Of a stretch of DNA of 55,782 nucleotides, positions 48,679 to 55,782 are shown piece after piece (position 1 is the stretch's first letter; each line of letters begins with the position of its first letter). The notes below the pieces were generated by a model, which was not told the origin of the DNA, did no database searches, and saw only the letters and a program-made list of their open reading frames with translations. Source of the DNA: Akkermansia muciniphila (GTDB lineage Bacteria > Verrucomicrobiota > Verrucomicrobiia > Limisphaerales > SIBE01); the NCBI GenBank assembly GCA_945861765.1, contig CAMAWP010000010.1, positions 1 to 55,782 on the forward strand, read 5' to 3'. The translations under genes were made by a program, and so were the position numbers.

Positions 48679-51564
48679 TTAGCTTTCGCCTAATGCTTCG
48701 AGTGAGTCGTGGACCCTCTGTCGCTTGGCTTCCCATTCGCTCAGCCGATGCTGATGCTCTTCGAGCACTGCGGGAGGAACCTTTTGAGCGAACGCCGGAT
48801 TGCCAAGTTTCTGTTTCACTTTCTCAATTTCGGCGTCGATCTTCGAGAGTTCTTTGTTTAAGCGCCCTTTCTCTGCTGCGATATCGATTAAGCCTTCAAG
48901 AGGTAAATAAAGCTCTCCTAGCGGCGACCGGACGGCGGGCGTTCCTTTGCGTGGCTGAAATTCGGATTCAATGTCGAGCCGTTCCGCGTTGAGCAATATC
49001 TTCAGCACTTGAGCTTCGTCAGCGGACAACTCTTGGGCTGGCTTCAGAACAAAGTTCACCTTCTTGCTCGATGAGATGTTTCCTTCGCGACGCAAATTGC
49101 GCCCTTGGCCAACCAGCTCATACTTGGCATCCACAAAACGGACGATCGATTCATCCAAGCCGTAGTGCCCTTTGAAATCATCGCCGAACGGTTGCGGCCA
49201 TCGGGCGAACATGATCGTTTCGCCGCCTTGGTCGGTTGGCAAATCTTCGTTATAGCCAAGGCCTCGCCAGAGTTCTTCCGTAATGAACGGGAGAAATGGA
49301 TGGAATAGCCGCAGCGTATTCGACAAAACGAAATCGAGCACGCTTGACGTATTCGCTTTGCGCGCTGGGTCATTTCCAAAAAACACCGCCTTGCTCGCTT
49401 CCAAATACCAGTCGCAAAACTCGCTCCAGAAAAAACGATAAAGCGCTTGAGCAGCTTCGTTGAATTTGTATTCCAACAGCGAGTTAGAAATTTCACGGAT
49501 CGCCGAATCGAGCTTCAGCAAGATCCATTTGTCATCGCTGGTCAGGAGCGCGGGATCGATCTCACCTTCGGTTTCTCCGCCTTGCATCTGCCGGAACCGG
49601 CACGCATTCCATAGCTTGTTACAAAAATTGCGGCCAAGCTCCACGTGCTGCTCGTCATAGAGCACATCCTGCCCGAGCGGGGCGGAGCGCATCACACCGA
49701 AGCGAAGCGCGTCGGCACCATAGGTGTCGATAAGATCGAGTGGATCAGGTGAATTGCCGAGGCTTTTCGACATCTTGCGGCCTTGCTTGTCGCGGATGAT
49801 GCCCGTGAAATACACATTGCGGAATGGCATTTCGCCCAGGTATTCGTACCCCGCCATGATCATGCGCGCGACCCAGAAGAAGATAATATCCGGGCCGGTG
49901 ACCAGATCGGTGGTTGGATAAAACGCCTTCAGCGTAGGATTCTTGGAATCGGCCTCGGGATTGCCCGTCCAGCCCATCGTCGCGAACGGCCAGAGCCATG
50001 AGCTAAACCAGGTGTCGAGGACATCGGGGTCTTGCGTAAATCCCAGTCGTCCGAGCGCGGCAGCCTCTTCGTCGAAGTATGTCGCAGCCCATACAATCCA
50101 CGCCTCAGCAACAGTTCTCTCGCTGCGAACATAACTCGAGCGTCCGGCGAGACCCGATACAGAACATTCCGCATCATGCAGAATCGCTTCACGTATTGCC
50201 TCGGGCATCTCTAGCTCGCTTCGGTAAATCTTTGTCCAGACCGGGATCCGATGCCCCCACCAAAGCTGCCGACTGATGCACCAATCCTGGAGGTTCGCCA
50301 TCCAGTGATCATAAACTTTCGCCCAGCGCTCAGGAAAAAACTTCATCTGCCCCTCAACTGCTACGGCGCGGGATTCACTCTTGCTTGGGTATTGCAGAAA
50401 CCATTGTTCGCTCAGGCGCGGTTCGACTGGGACGTCTGCCCTCTCGCTGAATCCAACATTGTTCGTGTAGCGTTCCTCTCGTTCGAGCAAGCCAAGCTCG
50501 GCGAGCTTCTCCGCCGCGACCTTTCGCGCTTTGAAACGGTCCAGCCCGGACAAGTCTGCCCCGGCCGCCTCGCTCATCGTTCCGTCAGCCTTGATAACTT
50601 CGATTGGTCCCCTGATATCAGGCAGAAGATCATTTTCATTTTTCTTAAAAACCTTTTCGCAAAGGCGTTGGTAAATCTCAAAGTCGGCCTTGTCATGCGC
50701 CGGGGTCACCTTCAGCACACCGGTTCCGAACTCGAAATCTACCTGCTCGTCCCCGATGATCGGAATCAACTTTTGCTCGCGCGGCAACTCCGCCGGCAGC
50801 GGACGGACGACGTGTTTGCCGATGAACTGCGCATAGCGCGGATCTCTCGGGTTCACCGCCACGGCGGTGTCGCCTGGAATCGTTTCGGGACGGGTAGTGG
50901 CGATAGTGAGAAAAGTGCCGGCCTCCTCCGCCACTTCGACTCTGAAGTAGTAAAGCAAGCCGTTCTGCTGCTTCATCACGACCTCCTCATCCGAGAGCGC
51001 TGTGAGTGAGGCCGGACACCAGTTCACCATGCGTTTCCCCCGATAAATAAGCCCCTTCTTGTACAGATCGACAAAGACCTTCTGCACGCACCTTGAATAC
51101 TCCGGGTCCATGGTGAAACGCTCGCGCGTCCAGTCACACGATGCGCCGAGCCTCTTCAACTGTTGGATGATGATGCCGCCATGCTTCTCTTTCCACTCCC
51201 AAATCTTTTCGAGAAGCTTCTCGCGCCCAAGATCATTGCGGTGCTTGATTTCTCCTGCCTTCTTGAGCGTGCGCTCCACGACCGTCTGCGTGGCAATGCC
51301 GGCGTGATCGGTGCCAGGAAGCCAAAGAACTTCCTTGCCGTCCATGCGGGCCTTCCGCGCCAGGATATCCTGAACGGTGTTATTCAGGACGTGGCCCATC
51401 GTCAATACGCCAGTGACATTCGGCGGCGGAATGACAATGGAATAGGCCGGGCGCTTCTCGGAGACACGCGCGGGGTCGGCGATAAAGCACTTATGCTCCA
51501 ACCAGAACTGATACCATTTGGATTCGACTGAACGCGGCTCGTAAGCCTTGGGAATTTCAGACAT
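48679..51564 (-). CDS. valS: Valyl-tRNA synthetase
   Basis: 961 aa, a normal ValS length. Class I landmarks: PPPNVTGVLTMGHVLNNTVQD with the HIGH-type motif (here MGHV), GRKMSKSLGNSPDPLDLI with KMSKS, a CP1 editing domain (ATTRPETIPGDTAVAVNP), the ValS anticodon-binding domain and the C-terminal coiled-coil arm (IAAEKGRLNKELSKIDAEIEKVKQKL). It charges tRNA-Val. It lies 14 bp after the PIN toxin gene on the same strand. Convergent with the FHA gene; the 101 bp between shows no clear terminator. Confidence 0.97.
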   Translation of the reverse strand: MSEIPKAYEPRSVESKWYQFWLEHKCFIADPARVSEKRPAYSIVIPPPNVTGVLTMGHVLNNTVQDILARKARMDGKEVLWLPGTDHAGIATQTVVERTLKKAGEIKHRNDLGREKLLEKIWEWKEKHGGIIIQQLKRLGASCDWTRERFTMDPEYSRCVQKVFVDLYKKGLIYRGKRMVNWCPASLTALSDEEVVMKQQNGLLYYFRVEVAEEAGTFLTIATTRPETIPGDTAVAVNPRDPRYAQFIGKHVVRPLPAELPREQKLIPIIGDEQVDFEFGTGVLKVTPAHDKADFEIYQRLCEKVFKKNENDLLPDIRGPIEVIKADGTMSEAAGADLSGLDRFKARKVAAEKLAELGLLEREERYTNNVGFSERADVPVEPRLSEQWFLQYPSKSESRAVAVEGQMKFFPERWAKVYDHWMANLQDWCISRQLWWGHRIPVWTKIYRSELEMPEAIREAILHDAECSVSGLAGRSSYVRSERTVAEAWIVWAATYFDEEAAALGRLGFTQDPDVLDTWFSSWLWPFATMGWTGNPEADSKNPTLKAFYPTTDLVTGPDIIFFWVARMIMAGYEYLGEMPFRNVYFTGIIRDKQGRKMSKSLGNSPDPLDLIDTYGADALRFGVMRSAPLGQDVLYDEQHVELGRNFCNKLWNACRFRQMQGGETEGEIDPALLTSDDKWILLKLDSAIREISNSLLEYKFNEAAQALYRFFWSEFCDWYLEASKAVFFGNDPARKANTSSVLDFVLSNTLRLFHPFLPFITEELWRGLGYNEDLPTDQGGETIMFARWPQPFGDDFKGHYGLDESIVRFVDAKYELVGQGRNLRREGNISSSKKVNFVLKPAQELSADEAQVLKILLNAERLDIESEFQPRKGTPAVRSPLGELYLPLEGLIDIAAEKGRLNKELSKIDAEIEKVKQKLGNPAFAQKVPPAVLEEHQHRLSEWEAKRQRVHDSLEALGES

Positions 51565-51578
51565 GAGAAAATCGTTGA

Positions 51579-51983
51579 TTAGCTGATTACTTCAAACTCG
51601 CCGAATTGGCGAAAATGGTCGTCGAAACTCGCCACTCGACGGAGCTTCTGATGGCGCATGACTACCCTCGAAACCACATCGCAAAAAGAGTAATCTTTGT
51701 CTTGGGACTGCCGAAGTATCTCCAAGGCTTCTTGCTGGTCCGAATAGGCCGGATCGATCAACCGGATCACCCCGCGTTCCCAAAAGTCGCTGATCACTTG
51801 CTCACGCAGTTGGATGGAACGAGAGAAATAGGCGTGAACCTCCGCGAACACAAAAGTGGTGCTGATCAAGGGAGCGCGTTGCCTGGCCAATTCAGCCCCC
51901 ATACGGCGCGCGTTGGAGTGCTGCGTTTCCGCTTTGTCCCGGAACGTGATCCAGAACGATGAGTCAATGAAGACTGCGCTCAT
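51579..51983 (-). CDS. PIN-domain toxin (VapC-like)
   Basis: 134 aa. PIN nuclease acidic residues are visible: D7 in VFIDSSFW, E in FVFAEVHAYF, D in KDYSFCDVVSRVV, and D in VASFDDHFRQFG. These bind Mg2+ in VapC-type RNases that cut tRNA or rRNA. The gene overlaps the antitoxin stop by 4 bp (ATGA), the usual toxin-antitoxin layout. Unusually, valS begins 14 bp downstream, so toxin and an essential synthetase may share a transcript. Confidence 0.9.
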   Translation of the reverse strand: MSAVFIDSSFWITFRDKAETQHSNARRMGAELARQRAPLISTTFVFAEVHAYFSRSIQLREQVISDFWERGVIRLIDPAYSDQQEALEILRQSQDKDYSFCDVVSRVVMRHQKLRRVASFDDHFRQFGEFEVIS

Positions 51984-52267
51984 TCAAACCGTTTCCAAAT
52001 CCATTTACCGTTGGCTTTCTTATATTTTTTCGGAGAGCCCGAAACGAAGTGATCATGGTTGATGCCACCATCTTCATGGCCGACGAAAGCTGGATCATCC
52101 GCAGGCGGATCAAGCAGTGGATTCTGTTGCCAAACATGATCTGGGATGACCATCTTTTCTTCAATGAAAGCTCGTATCACTGCCGCCATCGGCTCATCTC
52201 GCCGCGCGCTTTCGGATTGCACGAACTCATGCTCCGCTTTGCTCAGGTAAATCTGGGTCCGAACCAT
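51980..52267 (-). CDS. Ribbon-helix-helix antitoxin
   Basis: 95 aa from ATG 52267. The open frame extends to 52468 through the cimA end, but AAGGAGG lies 11 bases before the 52267 ATG and the product then begins MVRTQIYLSKAEHEFVQSES, the classic RHH beta-strand and helix. Helix two follows (RDEPMAAVIRAFIEEKM). The C-terminal ~55 residues (VWQQNPLLDPPADDPAFVG...) would neutralise the PIN toxin. RHH proteins bind palindromic operators, and an imperfect palindrome lies upstream. Confidence 0.9.
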   Translation of the reverse strand: MVRTQIYLSKAEHEFVQSESARRDEPMAAVIRAFIEEKMVIPDHVWQQNPLLDPPADDPAFVGHEDGGINHDHFVSGSPKKYKKANGKWIWKRFE

Positions 52268-52356
52268 CGGCTCCAGTTCCTCCTTGGTCCTGAAAGGTGG
52301 AACCGCCTCTCTCAATGTCTGAGGTGGGTTGGCTTCGGTGTTCTTGGAAATTCTCT

Positions 52357-52398
52357 TTCTCACACCACTGTACATACACCGTGATGTATATGTGTCAA
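52357..52398 (-). promoter_or_regulatory. Candidate toxin-antitoxin promoter/operator overlapping cimA stop
   Basis: On the minus strand TTGACA (52398-52393) overlaps the cimA stop codon. After 16-17 bases comes a weak -10 (TATGTA). The same stretch holds an imperfect palindrome, ACATATACATCACGGTGTATGT, suited to an RHH repressor. Autoregulation is inferred from the layout. Confidence 0.5.
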
Positions 52399-53957
52399 TC
52401 ATTTTTTGCCAGCCCGTACTCCATGCCATCGACCAACGCCTGCAGGCTTGCATCGATGATGTTCTCACTCACGCCGACTGTTCCCCAGACTTCCTTGCCG
52501 TCGCTGGATTCAATCAAGACTCTGGTCTTCGCGGCCGTGCCAGTGGTCGAATCAAGGATGCGGACCTTGTAATCCGTCAGTTGAACTCTCTTCAGTTGAG
52601 GAAAAAATTTGACCAATGCCGTCCTCAAGGCGCGATCCAAGGCGTTGATCGGTCCATCTCCCTCGGCGACGGTGTGGGAGCGTTCGTCACCCACTCGAAT
52701 TCTAAGGGTGGCTTCACAAACAGAAGAGCTTTCATCACGGCGCATGGAAACATTGTAAGCATCCACTTTGAACGGAGCATGTCCGTGCTGAAGGGTCTTG
52801 CGGATCAAGAGAGCCAACGAGCCTTCTGCCGCTTCGAATTCATAGCCTTGATGCTCTAATTCCTTGATGCGCGAAAGAATCCCCTTCAACTCCGGGGTAT
52901 CGTTCGAAACTTTGAAGCCAAGCTCTTGGGCCTTCATGACGATATTGCTTCGGCCAGCCAGATCACTGATAAGAACTCGGCGGCTGTTACCTACGGCCTC
53001 GGGGTTGATATGCTCAAATGTGTGCGCAACCTTTTGCACCGCGTTGACGTGCATCCCTCCCTTGTGAGCGAAGGCGGTCGCTCCCACCCAAGGCTGTCGA
53101 GGATCAGGACGTATGTTGGCAATCTCATCCACAAACTGGGAAAGCTCTTTCAGATTGGCCAAGGATGATTCAGGAAGGCACTGTTTTTTCAATTTCAGAG
53201 CGACAATTGGAATGACCGTCGTGAGATTGCAATTGCCCGTCCTCTCGCCGTACCCATTGATTGTCCCTTGAACATGAGCCGCTCCCGATTCCAAACCCAC
53301 CAGTGCGTTGGCCACTCCCAGACCGATATCATTATGCGTGTGAATTCCGAGCCGCACGGTCAGCTTTTCCCGCGCTGCTCGCACCGTTCGGCTGATCTCG
53401 CTCGGTAAACATCCGCCATTCGTATCGCATAACACGACGATATCCGCGCCAGCTTGTTCGGCGGCTCGCCAAGTAGCCACCGTGTAGTCCGGATCCGCTT
53501 TGAAACCATCGAAAGCATGTTCAGCGTCGTAGATGATGAATTTCCCATGATCCTTAAGATATTTCACAGTGTCGCTGATCATCACCAGGTTTTCCTCAGG
53601 CGTTGTGTTCAGGACTTCCTTGACGTGCAATAGCCAGCTCTTTCCAAAAATCGTCACGACAGGCGTCTCCGCATCGAGCAGAAGGCGCACTTGCTCGTCA
53701 TTCTCAACGGCGACATTCTTGCGCCGGGTAGAACCAAATGCCGCTAACCGAGCATTCTTGAATTTCTTTCGTTTGGCCTGGTGAAAAAACTCAATGTCCT
53801 TTGGATTCGAACCTGGCCAGCCGCCCTCAATGTAATGAATCCCAAAAGCATCAATGCGTTCAGCCAGCCGGATTTTATCGGCGACCGAAAAATTAATGCC
53901 CTCACCCTGGCTCCCGTCGCGCAGAGTCGTATCGTATATTTCGATTTCAGGTTTCAT
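52395..53957 (-). CDS. cimA: Citramalate synthase (CimA)
   Basis: 520 aa. An HMG-CoA-lyase-like TIM barrel: IEIYDTTLRDGSQGEGINFS (metal-binding Asp in TLRDG), HYIEGGWPGSNPKD, DIVVLCDTNGGCLPSEI, and RLGIHTHNDIGLGVANALVGLESGAAHVQGTINGYGERTGNC with the His and Asn ligands. The C-terminal LeuA-like dimer domain (~400-510) includes PINALDRALRTALVKFFPQL. WPGSNPKD and the 520-residue length fit CimA rather than LeuA. CimA joins pyruvate and acetyl-CoA to citramalate, for isoleucine synthesis without threonine. Start at 53957 (MKPEIEIYD). It is followed by the toxin-antitoxin pair and valS. Confidence 0.95.
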   Translation of the reverse strand: MKPEIEIYDTTLRDGSQGEGINFSVADKIRLAERIDAFGIHYIEGGWPGSNPKDIEFFHQAKRKKFKNARLAAFGSTRRKNVAVENDEQVRLLLDAETPVVTIFGKSWLLHVKEVLNTTPEENLVMISDTVKYLKDHGKFIIYDAEHAFDGFKADPDYTVATWRAAEQAGADIVVLCDTNGGCLPSEISRTVRAAREKLTVRLGIHTHNDIGLGVANALVGLESGAAHVQGTINGYGERTGNCNLTTVIPIVALKLKKQCLPESSLANLKELSQFVDEIANIRPDPRQPWVGATAFAHKGGMHVNAVQKVAHTFEHINPEAVGNSRRVLISDLAGRSNIVMKAQELGFKVSNDTPELKGILSRIKELEHQGYEFEAAEGSLALLIRKTLQHGHAPFKVDAYNVSMRRDESSSVCEATLRIRVGDERSHTVAEGDGPINALDRALRTALVKFFPQLKRVQLTDYKVRILDSTTGTAAKTRVLIESSDGKEVWGTVGVSENIIDASLQALVDGMEYGLAKND

Positions 53958-54102
53958 ATCAGCCGCAAAGGCGGAAAGGACTACTTACGCTACTTGAAGC
54001 GGGTTGCAAAGTCCAAACCCGAGGTCCCCAACTGATCCGCGATATTATTGCCTGATCGCTCCAGATGCCCCACCATTGCGTCTCATGCGCCCACCCAACA
54101 CC

Positions 54103-54527
54103 ATGGAACATAGAATTCTCGCCTTACTTGCTTGCACGCGCTCTTGACCGGCTGCGACAAACCCACCACCACCTCAAACTCTTCATCTGCCGCACCGCCT
54201 GCCGCAGCCAAAGTGAATGGCACGATCGGTGTTTCGCTCCTGACGCTCGACAACCCATTCTTCAAAGTGATCGGCGACAACATCACCGCGGAGGGAAGGA
54301 AGCACGGTTACGAAACGATCGTCGTGAGCGGGGACAAGGACGTTGCCAAGCAGGGCAACCAGATCAAAGATTTCATAGTCAAGAACGTCAGCGCGGGTGC
54401 GGGAGGTGCCGCGCGAGCCATCGCCGTGGAGTTGGGGCTTGCGGGCACCAAACGGATCAGTGTCGTGAACCGCTCCGAGCCGCACCTCCGGCGCCGCTCG
54501 CCATGCTTCTTGCGGCGATTCAAGTAA
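54103..54527 (+). pseudogene. Chimeric remnant: sugar-binding lipoprotein fused to shikimate dehydrogenase fragment
   Basis: An ATG at 54103 starts a lipoprotein-like leader (MEHRILALLAC) that stops at once in its own frame. The frame that continues (from about 54132, no ATG) reads LLTGCDKP, a lipobox, then residues typical of an RbsB-type periplasmic sugar-binding protein (IGVSLLTLDNPFFKVIGDNI, VVSGDKDVAKQGNQIKDFIV) up to about 54395. At 54396 it switches to GAGGAARAIAVELGLAG...ISVVNRS, the NADP-binding core of shikimate dehydrogenase (AroE), with the rest of AroE missing. A frameshift at the start, a fusion in the middle and truncation at both sides mark it as broken. It overlaps the DUF1501 gene end on the other strand by 8 bp. 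AroE identity rests on a short motif. Confidence 0.65.
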
Positions 54528-55782
54528 TCGCCAAGGGCCGTCCGTCACAGAGCGTGTGCGGTCGTCCTGTCAGATCGTGAAGTGCCAAGTGCGGGTCGAT
54601 GCCCAAGGCGTGGAAGATCGTGGCGTGTAGATCCGCCGGACTGCATGCTTTCTCCGCAGGTTCCGAGCCGATGCTGTTTGATCGACCATAGACCTGACCG
54701 CCCCGTACGCCGCCGCCTGCGAAAGCGACGGAGTAGCAACTTGGAAAGTGATCGCGCCCGGCGCTGCCATTGATCTTCGGCGTGCGTCCAAACTCCGTGA
54801 GCCAGACCACCAGGGTTTCCTCCAGGCGTCCCCGCTGCTGCAGGTCCTCGAGCAAAGCGGCGGAGGCTTGGTCGAGAGGCGGCAGCATGTCCCTCTTGAG
54901 GCGGTTGAAGTTGTCGCCGTGGGTGTCGAAGTGAGAACCGACGGAACCATTCAAGTCCCCCGCGGCGCAATAGACCGTCACGAGGGGCACGCCCGCATCG
55001 GAGAGGCGGCGCGCGAGCAACGTGCTTTGGCCGCACACGTGGTCTCCATAGCTGGCGCGGAGGGCTGCGGGCTCTTTGTCGAGATCGAAAGCGTCGCGCA
55101 CAGACGGATCGAGCAGCATGTTGAACGCTTGTTCATTGGCTCGTTCGATGGCAGCGGTTTCCGCAACCGGACCGAGCCTGCCAAAACTTTCCAAGTCGGC
55201 GTGAAGCGTCCGCCGTTCACCCAGGCGCTGGGCATCGACGCCTGGCGGAGGTTCGAGGTGGATCGTTCCTGAATTTGGGGAGATGCCTGCGTAGAGGCGC
55301 CCGCTGATCGGGCGGACCAGAACCGGATCGTAAGCGAGTCCGAGGAAGCCCCCGTCCTGCCCGTTGGCTCGACCGCCATCGGCCATGTGATATGGCAGGG
55401 CGAATGCGCGAGGCAGGGTGCTTGCCTGACCGCGCGGGCCGCCCATTCGTTCAAGAGCAGCGGCCGTTAGCGAACCGAGGCAGGGCCAGTCATTCCGGCT
55501 TGCGTCCCAATTGGCGTCCAGAAGTGGCGGCGCGTGGCCGGTAAGATTCCAATAGGCCGCTGAACGATGAGATGGCGCGGCGTGATGCACGCTCCGTACG
55601 ATGGCGAGGTGATGCGCCTGGCGGGCCAGCAATGGCAGGTGTTCGCTCATCTGCACACCGTCGGCTGAAGTGTTGATGGGCCGGAACTCACCCCGGATAT
55701 CAGAGGAAGCATCCGGCTTGAGGTCCCATGTGTCCAGATGGCTGATGCCGCCCCAGGCAAAGAGTACAATGCACGACTTGGC
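54520..55782 (-). CDS. DUF1501 secreted protein (N-terminus outside window)
   Basis: The frame is open to the last base, and the codons beyond the first internal Met read AKSCIVLFAWGGISHLDTWD, the usual N-terminal DUF1501 sequence, so the gene runs off the window. At least 420 aa are visible, with WGGxSHLDTWDLKPDA, MSEHLPLLARQAHHLAIVRS, NDWPCLGSL, GLAYDPVLV, VPLVTVYCAAGD, WLTEFGRTPKINGSAGRDHFPSCYSVAFAGGGV, and the C-terminal HALGIDPHLALHDLTGRPH. The family is alkaline-phosphatase-superfamily-like, usually Tat-exported and paired with DUF1800 or DUF1549/1553 genes in planctomycetes and verrucomicrobia. Those partners would be beyond the window. Function is unknown. Confidence 0.9.
   Translation of the reverse strand, partial: AKSCIVLFAWGGISHLDTWDLKPDASSDIRGEFRPINTSADGVQMSEHLPLLARQAHHLAIVRSVHHAAPSHRSAAYWNLTGHAPPLLDANWDASRNDWPCLGSLTAAALERMGGPRGQASTLPRAFALPYHMADGGRANGQDGGFLGLAYDPVLVRPISGRLYAGISPNSGTIHLEPPPGVDAQRLGERRTLHADLESFGRLGPVAETAAIERANEQAFNMLLDPSVRDAFDLDKEPAALRASYGDHVCGQSTLLARRLSDAGVPLVTVYCAAGDLNGSVGSHFDTHGDNFNRLKRDMLPPLDQASAALLEDLQQRGRLEETLVVWLTEFGRTPKINGSAGRDHFPSCYSVAFAGGGVRGGQVYGRSNSIGSEPAEKACSPADLHATIFHALGIDPHLALHDLTGRPHTLCDGRPLAIT

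Noticed and set aside
54065-54580. 171-aa frame MPHHCVSC...
   Set aside because: Out of frame with the recognisable lipoprotein and AroE-like residues; a shadow of the pseudogene.

Overview
The window most likely comes from a member of the Planctomycetota–Verrucomicrobiota group, and probably a verrucomicrobium of the Pedosphaera/Limisphaera kind (inference). The pointers are a fucose/rhamnose-type bacterial microcompartment (BMC) locus, a PVC-type ThuA/dehydrogenase/HEAT/cytochrome c protein, a DUF1501 protein, very large secreted repeat proteins with a recurring C-terminal module (YxVxxSTNLxxW...FYR), and several inverted-repeat families between genes. No rRNA, tRNA, CRISPR array or insertion sequence was seen.

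Region 1 (1-26.3 kb) is mostly exported protein. It opens with the 3' part of a giant tandem-repeat surface protein and a vanadium-haloperoxidase-like enzyme on the plus strand. Four co-directional secreted proteins follow on the minus strand: a cohesin-like protein, a Gly-rich protein, an LVIVD/TSP3 protein with a 72-bp minisatellite, and a dockerin protein ending in an M15-like peptidase domain. A stand-alone ThuA protein and the 1462-aa ThuA/PVC-dehydrogenase/cytochrome c fusion close the region.

Region 2 (26.7-38.3 kb) holds a class V aminotransferase and then the BMC operon on the minus strand. Transcription order is pduL, BMC-H, BMC-H, ackA, BMC-H, BMC-P, acylating aldehyde dehydrogenase, BMC-P, BMC-P, class II aldolase, a beta/alpha-barrel protein and an exported amidohydrolase. 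A DeoR-family regulator diverges from it. By analogy with known PVM-type compartments, the aldolase would release lactaldehyde from a 6-deoxyketose 1-phosphate inside the shell. The dehydrogenase, PduL and the kinase would then turn it into an acyl-CoA, an acyl phosphate, and acid plus ATP.

Region 3 (38.4-48.6 kb, plus strand) is a tight corA / histidine kinase / sigma-54 activator / GT-C membrane protein operon. An exopolysaccharide export set follows: outer-membrane barrel, terminator, Wzc-like kinase, Wza-like lipoprotein and an FHA membrane protein.

Region 4 (48.7-55.8 kb, mostly minus strand) carries cimA, a ribbon-helix-helix/PIN toxin-antitoxin pair and valS in one run. Next come a chimeric pseudogene made of a sugar-binding lipoprotein and a shikimate dehydrogenase fragment, and a DUF1501 protein cut by the window end.
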